Of a stretch of DNA of 64,000 bases, positions 27,496 to 36,899 are shown piece by piece. The stretch lies in the NCBI RefSeq assembly GCF_000419765.1, contig NZ_ATTQ01000004.1, positions 124,001-188,000 of the forward strand, read 5' to 3'. The first letter of the stretch is position 1. Every line of letters starts with the position of its first letter. The notes beneath the pieces were generated by a model that had not been told where the DNA came from, searched no databases, and saw only the letters and a program-made list of their open reading frames with translations. Origin of the DNA: Rhizobium mongolense USDA 1844. Its GTDB lineage: Bacteria > Pseudomonadota > Alphaproteobacteria > Rhizobiales > Rhizobiaceae. The position numbers and the translations under genes were made by a program.

Positions 27496-29853
27496 TCACG
27501 AGGCTTGGGCGACCTCGTTTACCACGGCTGTGAGGTCCTCGATCAATTTCGAGGCATTCTGCGGACGATGGAAGAGGTAGCCCTGACCGTAGTCAAGCCC
27601 CATCTGGTGTAGGGTGCGGCATTCTTCTTCGGTTTCGATGCCTTCCGCGATGACGGTACAGTCCATCTTGTGCGAGAGCGTGGTGATGCCTTCGATGAGC
27701 ATCCGGCTCTTGTGGCGGACGTCATCATTCGTGTCGTTGATCGACCGCGTGAAGGATTGGTCGACCTTAATGATGTCGACCGGGAAGCGGTTGAGATAGC
27801 TCAGCGACGAGTAGCCGGTACCGAAATCGTCAAGGGCGATGCGGCAGCCGAAAAGGCGCAGTTCGGTGAGCACCATGCGTATTTGCGGATTGTCGTGCAT
27901 CAGAACGGCTTCGGTGATTTCGACGACAATTCGATCCGGACGGATGCCGTGCCGCCCGACGAGGCCGGCGAGGCGGGAGGGCAGGGCGGCTTCGAACTGC
28001 AGCGGCGAGAAATTGATCGCGAGATAGGTGTCCTGCATGCCCGGGATCCGGGAGATATTCGCCAGATGCCCGATCGCCTTTTCCATGATGACGTTGCCGA
28101 CGCGGACGATCTTGGCGGTCTCCTCGGCGACGTGGATGATGCCAGCCGGCGGCATCAGGCCCTTCTGGGGGTGATTGAGGCGCAGGAGCGCTTCGAAGCC
28201 GGCGATGCGGTGATCGTCAAGTCCAACGATCGGCTGCAGATAGGCGTCGAACCAATCCTCGGCGAGGCCATTTTCGATGTGGCTTTCGATCTCGGCGCGC
28301 GCCCTTGCGCTGTCCAGCATGCTGTTGTCGAAAATCTGCGCGCCATTCTTGCCGTCGCGCTTCTTCGCATACATCGCCATATCCGACTTCTGCAGCAGTT
28401 CGGCTGCATTCGACGCATGGCGCGGATAGATAGCGATGCCGATGCTGGCGCTCAGATGCAGGTCGGGGCCGAAAGGCGCTTCGAAGACGGTGGCAATCTG
28501 CTCGCACATCGCCCTGGCGCGCTTCTCGCCGTCCTTGGCCGGAAGCAGGATGGCGAATTCGTCGCCACCAAGTCGCGCTGCCTGATCGGAGGGCGCAAGA
28601 TGCTCGTTGAGCCGCTCGACGAGCTCGCGAAGCGCGCGATCGCCCTCGGCATGGCCCATATTGTCGTTGATCCACTTGAAGCGGTCGAGATCGATGAAGA
28701 GGCAGGCCAGCTCCTGGCCAGAGGCGTCGGCTTCGGCGATCTTGCCGTCGAGAGCGGTCTCGAACCCTTGGCGGTTCAGCAGGCCGGTGAGATGGTCGGT
28801 GATCGCCTGGCGGTGGTTGCGGTCTTCAGAGGCCTTCAGTGCGGTTACGTCGGTCATGACCGACAGCGATAACTGGTTTGGTCCGGTGGCTGTCTTGGAT
28901 TCCAGGATCAGCACGTCCATGATGCGGCCGTCTGCGCAGAGGAACTTCACGGTCACGTCGAGTGCCGCGCCGTTCTCGAAACCTTCCTTGCGGTTTTGGA
29001 ACGCTTCGCGGGTGTCGGGCGTCACGAGTTCGGCAAATCTGCGACCGATCACCTCAGCCCGGCCGTAGCCCGTTGCGACCAGCCAATAGTCGCTGACCGC
29101 TATGATGCGATCCTCGTTGTCCAGCGAGAAGAGCATGGCGGGCGTGAGGTTATAGATATCGGTTGCGAGGCGGTGGGCGAGCTTCAGTTCCTTCTCCTCG
29201 CTCTCCAGCTTTGTCTGCATCTCGTTGAAGCTGCGGGCAAGGCGGCCGATCTCATCGCTCGACTGCCAATCGACGTGATGGCGCGATCCAAGCTGGCGGG
29301 TGGCCTCTATGGCCGCGATAAGCCGCATGAGCGGCTGGATGACGAAGAGGCGGTTGCCAATCAGTGCGGTGCCGAAGACGGTGAGCACAGCGAAAATGAA
29401 GATCGATATGAAGACGACTTCTTCATGCTTGAGGCCGGAGAAGAGGCCAAGCTTCGGATAATAGACCGCGATGCTGCCAAGGTTCTTCGGACCGTCGACC
29501 GTGTTGTAGATGATTGCGCGGGAAACCTGAACGAGCTCGCCGTCAAAGGATTTCGGGATGGTCGATTGCGTCACGTTGAGCTGACTGGATTGATCGCGAA
29601 CCTCGACCTTCACGATGGCGCCCTGCGAAACCATCGTGGCACTGATCTGGGTTACGCTGTCTTCGTCGAGATCCCAGAGCGGCTTTGCGAGCGCCTGGGA
29701 ATTGGCAACCAGAAGAACGGAGATGTGGTCGCGTATTTCCTTGTCGGCGCGCTCGGAAGAAAGGAAGAGAAACAATACAAAAAGCGGAGCGACAAATATG
29801 AGAAGCGCCCCGCAAACAATCGCAAAAAATCTGTTCTCAACGGAATTGTTCAT
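27496..29853 (-). CDS. Membrane sensor GGDEF–EAL protein (c-di-GMP turnover)
   Basis: A 785-residue protein. TM1 at ~5–25 and TM2 at ~165–185 bracket a ~140-residue periplasmic domain. A HAMP region (LFVIQPLMRLIAAIEATR) and PAS domain (MLFSLDNEDRIIAVSDYW) follow. The GGDEF domain has an intact RLGGDEFAIL active site; the EAL domain has FEALLRL, DDFGTGYSS and ITEAVL. Both catalytic motifs look complete, so either cyclase or phosphodiesterase activity is possible. ATG 29853 follows GGGGAG. Confidence 0.93.
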   Translation of the reverse strand: MNNSVENRFFAIVCGALLIFVAPLFVLFLFLSSERADKEIRDHISVLLVANSQALAKPLWDLDEDSVTQISATMVSQGAIVKVEVRDQSSQLNVTQSTIPKSFDGELVQVSRAIIYNTVDGPKNLGSIAVYYPKLGLFSGLKHEEVVFISIFIFAVLTVFGTALIGNRLFVIQPLMRLIAAIEATRQLGSRHHVDWQSSDEIGRLARSFNEMQTKLESEEKELKLAHRLATDIYNLTPAMLFSLDNEDRIIAVSDYWLVATGYGRAEVIGRRFAELVTPDTREAFQNRKEGFENGAALDVTVKFLCADGRIMDVLILESKTATGPNQLSLSVMTDVTALKASEDRNHRQAITDHLTGLLNRQGFETALDGKIAEADASGQELACLFIDLDRFKWINDNMGHAEGDRALRELVERLNEHLAPSDQAARLGGDEFAILLPAKDGEKRARAMCEQIATVFEAPFGPDLHLSASIGIAIYPRHASNAAELLQKSDMAMYAKKRDGKNGAQIFDNSMLDSARARAEIESHIENGLAEDWFDAYLQPIVGLDDHRIAGFEALLRLNHPQKGLMPPAGIIHVAEETAKIVRVGNVIMEKAIGHLANISRIPGMQDTYLAINFSPLQFEAALPSRLAGLVGRHGIRPDRIVVEITEAVLMHDNPQIRMVLTELRLFGCRIALDDFGTGYSSLSYLNRFPVDIIKVDQSFTRSINDTNDDVRHKSRMLIEGITTLSHKMDCTVIAEGIETEEECRTLHQMGLDYGQGYLFHRPQNASKLIEDLTAVVNEVAQAS

Positions 29854-29982
29854 GGTTCCGTTTTCTCCCCGGGCTCTCACTTCGCGGCCATAACGGCAAA
29901 GAGCGGCAAGTGTAGAAATGCTTGGGGAATGCTTTCACGAATGTGTTAAATGTTGCTGAAGTGGGCTCGCGTTAAAATTGAT

Positions 29983-30013
29983 AAGGCCCGCCTTCCAGGG
30001 GAAAGCGGGCCTT
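29983..30013 (-). terminator. Terminator of rplY
   Basis: AAGGCCCGC (29983–29991) pairs with GCGGGCCTT (30005–30013). It lies 26 bases beyond the rplY stop on the minus strand. The T tract after it is weak. Confidence 0.75.
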
Positions 30014-30038
30014 ATAATTACGAATTGGTGTATGCGGA

Positions 30039-30653
30039 TTATGCTTCCGCTTCGCCTTCGCCTTCAGCCGGAGCTTCTTCTTCAACGCCAGCGGCCGGAG
30101 CAACGATCGTTGCGATCGTGAAATCGCGGTCGATGACCGTTGTTACGCCCTTCGGCAGTGTGACTTCGGAGATATGGATGCTGTCGCCGATCTTCTTGCC
30201 GGAGAGGTCGATATCGAAGAATTCCGGGATCGCATCAGCCGGGCAATGAACTTCGATTGTGTGGCGAACGATGTTCAAAACGCCGCCGATCTTCACCTGC
30301 GACTTCTCTTCGTTGATGAAGTGAACCGGGATCTCGACGGTGACCTGCGTGTTGCCGGAGACGCGGAGGAAATCCACGTGCATCGTGAAGTCGCGAACCG
30401 GATCGAGCTGATAGTCCTTCGGCAGAACCTTGTACTTCTTGCCGCCGACGTCGATCGTCGCAACAGTGGTCATGAAACTACCGGCATGAATGCGCTTCGT
30501 CACCTCATTGGTGCTGAGAGCGATAGAAATGGGGGCCTGCTTGTCACCATAGATGACAGCGGGAATCAAACCGTTGCGGCGAAGTTCACGGGCGGACCCC
30601 TTACCAACCCGTTCGCGCGCCTCGGCCTTGAGCTCGTAAGTTTCCTGGCTCAT
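30039..30653 (-). CDS. rplY: Ribosomal protein L25 / general stress protein Ctc
   Basis: A 204-residue L25 of the long Ctc type, which binds 5S rRNA. The N-terminal L25 fold includes [20 protein letters not shown] and [17 protein letters not shown]-terminal TL5-like domain ([31 protein letters not shown]) follows, ending in an acidic Ala/Glu tail. GGTTATTCC-type spacing leaves AAAGGAATAGCC before the ATG. The neighbouring pth gene lies about 3.4 kb downstream here; rplY–pth adjacency is common in bacteria. Confidence 0.96.
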   Translation of the reverse strand: MSQETYELKAEARERVGKGSARELRRNGLIPAVIYGDKQAPISIALSTNEVTKRIHAGSFMTTVATIDVGGKKYKVLPKDYQLDPVRDFTMHVDFLRVSGNTQVTVEIPVHFINEEKSQVKIGGVLNIVRHTIEVHCPADAIPEFFDIDLSGKKIGDSIHISEVTLPKGVTTVIDRDFTIATIVAPAAGVEEEAPAEGEGEAEA

Positions 30654-31021
30654 GGCTATTCCTTTCGAGGTTATTTGGAGAGTCTCCGTCCGGTATCAAC
30701 CTTCCGGTGACTGGAGGGGCGTTGGGCCTTCCTCATCCGCGTTGCCTCCAAGGGTGTCTGCGCGGACGCGTGCGCTATAGTATAAGTGAAGCGGAAACGC
30801 AAGGCGACGCGGCCCTATATCTCGGGTTGCCGGTCAGTGCCAGGATATTGATAAAGGAATCCTACGCCGCAATACAATAGAGACGGGACCGGTATCAAAT
30901 TCGGTTTCTAAATGTTGCGATTCAGCATTTACAGGGCTTGCCTTTTCGACAAGCCTGAGTTGACATCCGGCCGCGTACATTCTCACATGACCGCCGATCA
31001 ACGAGGCGGAGGAGCACGTTC
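30654..31021. other. Intergenic region upstream of rplY
   Basis: This divergent spacer of 368 bases separates rplY from a secreted-protein gene. The rplY-proximal part (30660–30770) is GC-rich with several short complementary blocks and may form a structured 5' leader. No open frame is convincing. Confidence 0.45.
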
Positions 31022-32491
31022 ATGCGGTACAGGCTGATGACGGCGACGAGCGCCGTTGTTCTCGGATTGATGACGGCGGCCCATGCGGCTGAGATCGACC
31101 GGGATGGTGCAAACGCCATTCGCGACAATCTCAACAGCCTGCTGCCCGAAGACATTGCCAAGAGCGGCGTCGTCGCCGTCAATCCGGCCGGTGCGCGCTA
31201 CGAGATCATCTACGACCTGGCCAAGCTGCTTTCCAAGATCAACCCGGCGGATTTTGCGATCACCGGCCTGAAACCGATTTCGATGTTCGCCACGCCGCGG
31301 GACAACGGGCTCTGGAATGTCGAAGGCGACAACAGCCTGAACGTTTCCGGACATTTCAAGGGACCGGACCAGAAGCGCACCGATTTCACCTATTCCATCG
31401 CCTCAATGGTCTATACATCGGTCTTCGATCCCGCGATCAGCTATTTCCGCTCCGGCGATTTCAGCGCCAGGGATATCAAAGTCACGACCGCAACCGATAC
31501 CGAACAGGTCAATGCCAGCTTCGGAGACATGAAATACAAGCTCACCTCCGCTGATGGCGCTTCCGCCGACAGGGCGGACTTTGCGGTGAACGGTACTTTG
31601 ACAGCGTTTGCCGAGCAGGTGAGCGGGAAGGAAATGCCGCCGCTCCAGATCACTGCCGATACCATCGATTTCGACGCCAAGGTCAACAGCCTTCCGACAA
31701 AGCGATTGAGGGACATTGTCGTCCTCGCACTCGACCATGCCGAGGAAAAGCAGATGAGCAAGGAGAGCGAGGAAACGCTGAAGGGCATGCTTCGCGACGC
31801 TTTTCCGCTGATCTCTTCGCTCGAGGAAACTATCACCCTCAACAATCTTGCAGTGACGAGTGCTGCGGGCGGAGGCGGCGCCAAGAGCTTCAGCTACCGC
31901 CTGGCTGTAAATGGGCCGAGCAATGCAACGCAGCTTGGCGTTGCATTGAATGCTGCCGACGTCACATTTGACAGCCCGATGGTTCCGGCCGCCTATTCCG
32001 CCTTTCTGCCGCAGGCAGTCGATGTGCAGTTCGCCATCCCGGATATGGATTTTGCGGCTTTCGGTGATGAATTCATGAAACTTGATCTCACCAAGCCGCC
32101 GGAGGGCGGGGAGGACGCGGGCAAGAAGGCCGTGGAGCGGCTTTTCCGCGATGGCAGGTTTGTGATCGACTTCCCGAAGGTCAGCGCCAAGTCCGGCGTC
32201 TACGACATCGACATATCCGCAAAGGTCGAGAGCCGCATCGATGCGGGCAAGGACGACTATGCGCTGCAGGCCTCCATTCTGGCGCGCGACTACGACAAGA
32301 CCATCGCAGCGGTTCAGCAGCTTGCCAAGACCAATCCCGAGCTCAATCAGGCGTCCTTCGGAATGCTGATGGTCAAGGGTTTCGCCAAGACCGATCCGGA
32401 CGGCCGGCAGCGCTGGGACGTGACGGTCAGCCCCGATGGCACGGTGACCGTCAACGGTCAGCAGCTCAAGGGGCCGGATAAGCCGGAATGA
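31022..32491 (+). CDS. Secreted protein of unknown function
   Basis: A 489-residue protein with a signal peptide (MRYRLMTATSAVVLGLMTAAHA, cleaved before AEIDRD). The body is strand-rich with repeated SxxxYRL and DIxxKV patterns and no membrane helix, consistent with a periplasmic or exported beta-rich fold. It distantly recalls DUF2125/YdgA-type proteins, but I cannot confirm that. GGCGGAGGAGC precedes the ATG. It stands alone, followed by a decayed gene. Confidence 0.75.
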   Translation: MRYRLMTATSAVVLGLMTAAHAAEIDRDGANAIRDNLNSLLPEDIAKSGVVAVNPAGARYEIIYDLAKLLSKINPADFAITGLKPISMFATPRDNGLWNVEGDNSLNVSGHFKGPDQKRTDFTYSIASMVYTSVFDPAISYFRSGDFSARDIKVTTATDTEQVNASFGDMKYKLTSADGASADRADFAVNGTLTAFAEQVSGKEMPPLQITADTIDFDAKVNSLPTKRLRDIVVLALDHAEEKQMSKESEETLKGMLRDAFPLISSLEETITLNNLAVTSAAGGGGAKSFSYRLAVNGPSNATQLGVALNAADVTFDSPMVPAAYSAFLPQAVDVQFAIPDMDFAAFGDEFMKLDLTKPPEGGEDAGKKAVERLFRDGRFVIDFPKVSAKSGVYDIDISAKVESRIDAGKDDYALQASILARDYDKTIAAVQQLAKTNPELNQASFGMLMVKGFAKTDPDGRQRWDVTVSPDGTVTVNGQQLKGPDKPE

Positions 32492-32585
32492 TTTTGCTGA
32501 GCATCAGGTGACGATGATTGTCACGGCCACATTGGGCGCCTAGAAGTGGCCGACAATGACGTTGGAGGCGTTCCGCGCATGCCTC

Positions 32586-33095
32586 ATGGCGATAAGTCTG
32601 AAATGCTTAAACGAGACCGCCTTGCCGATAGTCGAGCTTTGGCAGGGAGCGTCCGCATTCGAACCTGCTCCATCGATGAAGGCCCTAGACTATCCTCCGC
32701 ATGTGACCTTAGCGGTATATGAGGATTTTGCGCCCACCGATGTGCTGTCCAGAATTTTAGGCACTCAATCGGCGATACCCGTGAGTTTTCGGGTATTTCC
32801 TATTTTCAAAACGAATTCTTAGCGTTGTGGGCGCGTCCTGTACCGAATGGCCGGCTGCTGCAACTTCACGCGGCCGTCCATAGTGAAATAGACCCAGCGC
32901 TCTGTCGTGAGCACTATCGCCCCGATCGCTGGGTGCCTCATTGCACGATCGCAATGAAGATCCCCGGGGCCATGTTCGAGCCTGCCATCAAGTGGGCATC
33001 CGCAGGGGGAATTCTGCGTTACATTCGACGCGTTGGATATTGTGCGGTTTGCGCCAGTCGAGGTCTTGAGTGAAGTCAAGTTGACCACACAATGA
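32586..33095 (+). pseudogene. 2'-5' RNA ligase-like gene, broken by two frameshifts
   Basis: The first frame gives MAISLKCLN … ALDYPPHVTLAVYEDF, with the first HxT motif (HVT) intact, and stops at 32820. The coding sense continues in a second frame as YFQNEFLALWARPVPNGRLL, then DRWVPHCTIAMKI, carrying the second HxT motif (HCT). Near 33030 it shifts again into FDALDIVRFAPVEVLSEVK and ends at 33095. Joined, the three segments make a full 2H phosphoesterase of ~170 residues. Both motifs survive, so the damage is recent or reflects sequence errors. Confidence 0.75.
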
Positions 33096-33189
33096 CCGCA
33101 CGCAGTCGCCTTTCCAAACCGCTTTGCCAAAGTCGGGCTAGGCGGCGGATCCCGTGGGCCAACATCATCACCGGTACCGGCGCCGATGA

Positions 33190-33681
33190 TCAGAAGCGGC
33201 ACTCGCCGCCGCTGATGATCCGGAAGCCTGCATTGCCTGCCTCGCAGGGGTTCGGGAAGGTCTGTGTCTGACGGCCGCGCTGACCGCAGACCGGCGCATA
33301 TTCGCGCGTGCAGATGCCGCCCGGGCGTTCCGGACGGTCAGGTCTGTCCGGGCGATCCGGCCAGTCGGGGCGTCCGGGACGATCCCGATCGGGGCGCGCA
33401 AAGGGCGGCGGTGCGCGGCGGCATTCGCCGCGGCCGACGATCATGAAGCCGCTGTTGCGGGCCTGGCAGGCATTTCCGAAGGTTTGAAGCCGGCCGCCGC
33501 GTTCGCCGCAGACCGGCGCATATTCCATGGTGCACATTTGCTGCTGCGGCGGCCACGGGCTGGGCGGCGGGCGTGATGGACCGGGATCGACCTCCACCGT
33601 GCAGGCGGAAAGCAGGGGAATAAGCGCGAGAAGCGCAAAGCGCTTCGAGCCTAGTGAACATTTCGTATTGATCGCCGTCAT
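33190..33681 (-). CDS. Lipoprotein with two Kazal-type domains
   Basis: A 163-residue protein. A lipobox (LLSAC) follows a hydrophobic segment. The mature part has two Kazal-like modules, CTMEYAPVCGERGG … GNACQA … GEC and CTREYAPVCGQRGR … PNPCEA … GEC, linked by an Asp-Arg-Pro repeat (DWPDRPDRPDRPER). Kazal modules usually inhibit serine proteases; here each has four visible cysteines, fewer than the animal six. ATG 33681 was chosen because GGGAAG precedes it; upstream ATGs would bury the signal peptide. Confidence 0.8.
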   Translation of the reverse strand: MTAINTKCSLGSKRFALLALIPLLSACTVEVDPGPSRPPPSPWPPQQQMCTMEYAPVCGERGGRLQTFGNACQARNSGFMIVGRGECRRAPPPFARPDRDRPGRPDWPDRPDRPDRPERPGGICTREYAPVCGQRGRQTQTFPNPCEAGNAGFRIISGGECRF

Positions 33682-33785
33682 ATGGCTTCCCATGCAAATC
33701 ACTTTGCGCGAGACTAGCCGAAAGCGCGCTGCCGAAGAAGACGAAAAATACAACCTTGCCTATCTTTTGCCGGTGAGGAAAACTC

Positions 33786-34718
33786 TCAGTCGAAGAGACT
33801 GGAAACAGATTCTTCCTGGCTGGTGCGGTTGATCGCTTCGCCGATGAGGGTTGCCGTCGTGATGACGCGGATATTGTGGGCCGACTGGACGGCGGTGGTC
33901 GGCTGGATAGAGTCGGTGATCACCAGTTCGCGCAGCTTCGACGAGGTGATGCGGGTGACCGCGCCGCCGGAAAGAACGCCGTGGGTGATGTAGGCGGTGA
34001 CGCTTGCCGCACCTTGGGCCAGCAAAGCATCGGCGGCGTTGCAAAGCGTGCCGCCGGAATCGACGATGTCGTCAATCAGCAGGCAATCCTTGCCTTCGAC
34101 GTCGCCGATAATGTTCATGACTTCGGATTCACCTGGACGGTCACGGCGCTTGTCCACGATCGCCAGAAGACAGTCGAGGCGTTTGGCAAGCGAACGGGCG
34201 CGGACGACGCCGCCGACGTCCGGCGAAACGACCATGACGTTGCTGATGTCGTAATTGGCCTTGATATCGCGCGTCAGAACCGGAACGGCGTAGAGGTTGT
34301 CCGTCGGGATGTCGAAGAATCCCTGAATTTGGCCGGCATGCAGGTCGAGCGTCAGAACGCGGTCGGCACCGGCCTCGGTGATAAGGTTAGCGACCAGCTT
34401 CGCGGAGATCGGCGTGCGCCCTGAGGCGCGGCGATCCTGTCGGGCATAACCGAAATAGGGAAGGACTGCCGTGATGCGGCGCGCGGACGAACGGCGCATC
34501 GCATCGATCATAATCAGCAGTTCCATCAGATGATCGTTCGTCGGAAAGGAGGTCGACTGGACGACGAAGACGTCTTCGCCGCGGACGTTTTCCTGGATTT
34601 CGACGAAGATTTCCTGATCGGCAAATCTTCTGACGCTGGCCTTGCCCAAGGGCACATTGAGATAGGTGCAGATCGCTTCGGCAAGATGCCGGTTCGAATT
34701 GCCTGCGAAAACCTTCAT
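33786..34718 (-). CDS. prs: Ribose-phosphate pyrophosphokinase
   Basis: A 310-residue class I PRPP synthase. It joins ribose 5-phosphate and ATP to give PRPP for nucleotide, His, Trp and NAD synthesis. Blocks present are [64 protein letters not shown] and the PRPP loop [13 protein letters not shown]. Length matches the family. A short AT-rich stretch separates it from the neighbouring lipoprotein genes; it appears monocistronic. Confidence 0.98.
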   Translation of the reverse strand: MKVFAGNSNRHLAEAICTYLNVPLGKASVRRFADQEIFVEIQENVRGEDVFVVQSTSFPTNDHLMELLIMIDAMRRSSARRITAVLPYFGYARQDRRASGRTPISAKLVANLITEAGADRVLTLDLHAGQIQGFFDIPTDNLYAVPVLTRDIKANYDISNVMVVSPDVGGVVRARSLAKRLDCLLAIVDKRRDRPGESEVMNIIGDVEGKDCLLIDDIVDSGGTLCNAADALLAQGAASVTAYITHGVLSGGAVTRITSSKLRELVITDSIQPTTAVQSAHNIRVITTATLIGEAINRTSQEESVSSLFD

Positions 34719-34823
34719 TTTGGCCCGCCTGTTGTCTGCTGATAGCCGCGCTTTTTAGCCAGCTTGCTTCCGAATGCAAGCGCAAAGGCGCCACAGGCTT
34801 TGATATTTGTAAAAAGCCTGTTG

Positions 34824-35645
34824 CTAACCGTCGCGCGTCTGCCGCCAGGAATTAAACGCGGCGATCGTTTTCGTGGCGATCTGCTGCATGACGGAGGCAG
34901 GAACGCCGACCCAGGGATCCTGTGCCGCGGAAGGCACCTTTTCCTGTCCCTGGATGCGGTGCAGGCGGGCGCCGCTGCCGTCGAGGATATCCCAGACGTA
35001 AACGACGGTTACATTGCCTTCGTCGGTAAAGGCCGAGAGGTAACCCTTCAGGATATAGTCGCTGCTGGTGTCGTTCGAACTCTTGATCGAGAGACCGTGC
35101 GAGCGCGCCTCGGCTCCGAGCTGGCGGGAAAGCGGCGTCACCGCTTGGACGGGAGCACCGATAATCGGCAGGAAGCGAACGGTGTTGCCGCCGATTGCGG
35201 ACGAGGCGGCAGGATCGATGGCTGCGACCCGTTTCTGCTGGCGGGCAGGGGCCAGATTGCCCATGTCTTCTTCTTCCGCCTGCGCATTGGAAACCGGCTC
35301 GGCAAGCGTCCGGCCTTCGACAGGCGGCGAAGCTGCGGGCGAGGGTCCGCGCCGGGCAAGCGCGTCGGCCTGCTCCTGCATTGTCGTCGGCGGCGCGCCG
35401 GGACCGGATCTGTAAGTCTGATTGTTGTATGCCGGGTGATAGCCGGCCTGCCTGGATTCGCCAGCAAAGGCCCGCGTAGGCTCTGAGCCTGCCATGCGCT
35501 CCACTTCGCGCTGGGTGACGGGTGAGGAGCGGCCAAGCGACGAGTCGCCAATATCGACTTGCGGCGTCAGCGCATCGGTGGTGTTGCAGGCGGAAAGCGC
35601 GGCCAGGCAGGCAAGGAGCACCGGCGCAGTCTGAGCTCGCGTCAT
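34824..35645 (-). CDS. Lipoprotein of unknown function
   Basis: A 273-residue protein with a signal and lipobox (LLACLAALSAC). Residues ~30–130 are low complexity and probably disordered (Pro/Ala/Glu rich). The C-terminal half is a compact domain with YILKGYLSAFTDEGNVTVVY and VWDILDGSGARLHRI, resembling a small strand-rich envelope domain. I recognise no named family with certainty. It is transcribed alone in the gap between prs and the M24 peptidase gene. Confidence 0.75.
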   Translation of the reverse strand: MTRAQTAPVLLACLAALSACNTTDALTPQVDIGDSSLGRSSPVTQREVERMAGSEPTRAFAGESRQAGYHPAYNNQTYRSGPGAPPTTMQEQADALARRGPSPAASPPVEGRTLAEPVSNAQAEEEDMGNLAPARQQKRVAAIDPAASSAIGGNTVRFLPIIGAPVQAVTPLSRQLGAEARSHGLSIKSSNDTSSDYILKGYLSAFTDEGNVTVVYVWDILDGSGARLHRIQGQEKVPSAAQDPWVGVPASVMQQIATKTIAAFNSWRQTRDG

Positions 35646-35743
35646 CGCTGTCGTCGTCCTTCCCTCATTCGCATCAGCCCGCCTGATTTATGGGGGTGGG
35701 GGCTGTCCGCTGTCAATTCCGGATTCTTGCCGATGATTGCCCG

Positions 35744-36895
35744 TCATGCGCCGATGAAATCGAGCGAGTGGCGGGAAAGGGTGCGCGGCCCATCCGTCGT
35801 CGTCAGGTAGGTCTGGCCAAGCGTCATGGCCGTTCCGGTGTCGGAATCGGCGATGATCATGTGCACGAAGAGCGACATGTTCGGCTCGATCGGCTGCGGA
35901 TTGCCGATATGGAACATCTGATGTTCCATCCAGGACGGCGAGAAGCGGGCGCCGAGGGAATAGCCGCACGCGTTCAGCCGATGCCGGGCAAGCCCGCGCT
36001 CGTCCATGATCTTGGCATGCATGTCGAAGACGTCGCCGAAAGTGTGCCCCGGTTTCAGTACGGTTTCGATCGCCTGCAGGTTTTCCAGGCAGGCGTTATA
36101 GAGTTCGCGGTGGCGGTGCGTCGGCTCGCCGATGACGATCGTGCGCATCATGGCGGCGTGATAGTGCGCATAGGTGCCCGCCCATTCGAGCGTAAGCTGG
36201 TCATTTGCTTCGAGCTTGCGGCGGCCGGCCTTGTAGCGGCAGAGCAGGGCGTCCGTGCCGGAACCGATGATGTATTCGTTGGCGGGGTAGTCTCCACCAC
36301 CCGAAAAGACAGCACCCTGCATGGCGGCAAGGATGTCCGCCTCGTCGGCGCCGGACTTGGTCAGCGTGATTGCGGCATCCAGAGCATCGTCTGCAAGGGC
36401 TGCGGCACGCTCGACATAGACCACCTCCGCTGGGCTTTTCACGAGGCGCAAGCGGCTGACGAGATAGGAGGCATCAACGATCTGGCCGAAGGTGGAAAGC
36501 TGGGCGTCGAGCAGGCGGGCGATTCGCCCGGTCATGCCGTGGGTGTCGTATTCGACGCCGATGCGCGCGCCGAGCAGGTCCATATCGACCAGCAGGTTCC
36601 TGAGGTCGAGCGTCGGGTCGGCATTGACGCGGTCGACCCAGACGTGGATGTCTTCGAGGATCGACGTGTGCTTGGCCTGACGAAGGTCCGCAGAGCGGGT
36701 AATCAGCGACATCGTGCCATCGACCTTGACCACCAGCGTCTGGAAGAAGCAGTAGCCGAACGTGTCGTAGCCCGTCAGCCAGTACATGCTTTCCTGCGCG
36801 AAGAGCAGGACGGCATCCAGCTTTTCCGCGCGCATCTGGTCAGTAAGGCGCGTGAGGCGGCTTGCGAATTCGGCTGTTTCGAAATGCAGTGCCAT
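35744..36895 (-). CDS. M24 family metallopeptidase (Xaa-Pro aminopeptidase-like)
   Basis: A 383-residue protein with an N-terminal creatinase-type domain (LDAVLLFAQESMYWLTGYD) and a C-terminal pita-bread fold. GSGTDALLCRY and ELEANDQ-like text lead into LTLEWAGTYAHYHAAMMRTI. The canonical metal-binding aspartates are poorly matched (WAGTYAHYH replaces the usual D…D), so catalysis is uncertain and creatinase-like chemistry is possible. The start at 36895 gives the usual N-terminus and lies four bases after the pgeF stop, so it is cotranscribed with pgeF. Confidence 0.85.
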   Translation of the reverse strand: MALHFETAEFASRLTRLTDQMRAEKLDAVLLFAQESMYWLTGYDTFGYCFFQTLVVKVDGTMSLITRSADLRQAKHTSILEDIHVWVDRVNADPTLDLRNLLVDMDLLGARIGVEYDTHGMTGRIARLLDAQLSTFGQIVDASYLVSRLRLVKSPAEVVYVERAAALADDALDAAITLTKSGADEADILAAMQGAVFSGGGDYPANEYIIGSGTDALLCRYKAGRRKLEANDQLTLEWAGTYAHYHAAMMRTIVIGEPTHRHRELYNACLENLQAIETVLKPGHTFGDVFDMHAKIMDERGLARHRLNACGYSLGARFSPSWMEHQMFHIGNPQPIEPNMSLFVHMIIADSDTGTAMTLGQTYLTTTDGPRTLSRHSLDFIGA

Positions 36896-36899
36896 TCGG

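Noticed and set aside
27670..28872. 400-codon open frame on the plus strand
   Set aside because: Antisense to the GGDEF–EAL gene, which has intact catalytic motifs in the other strand.
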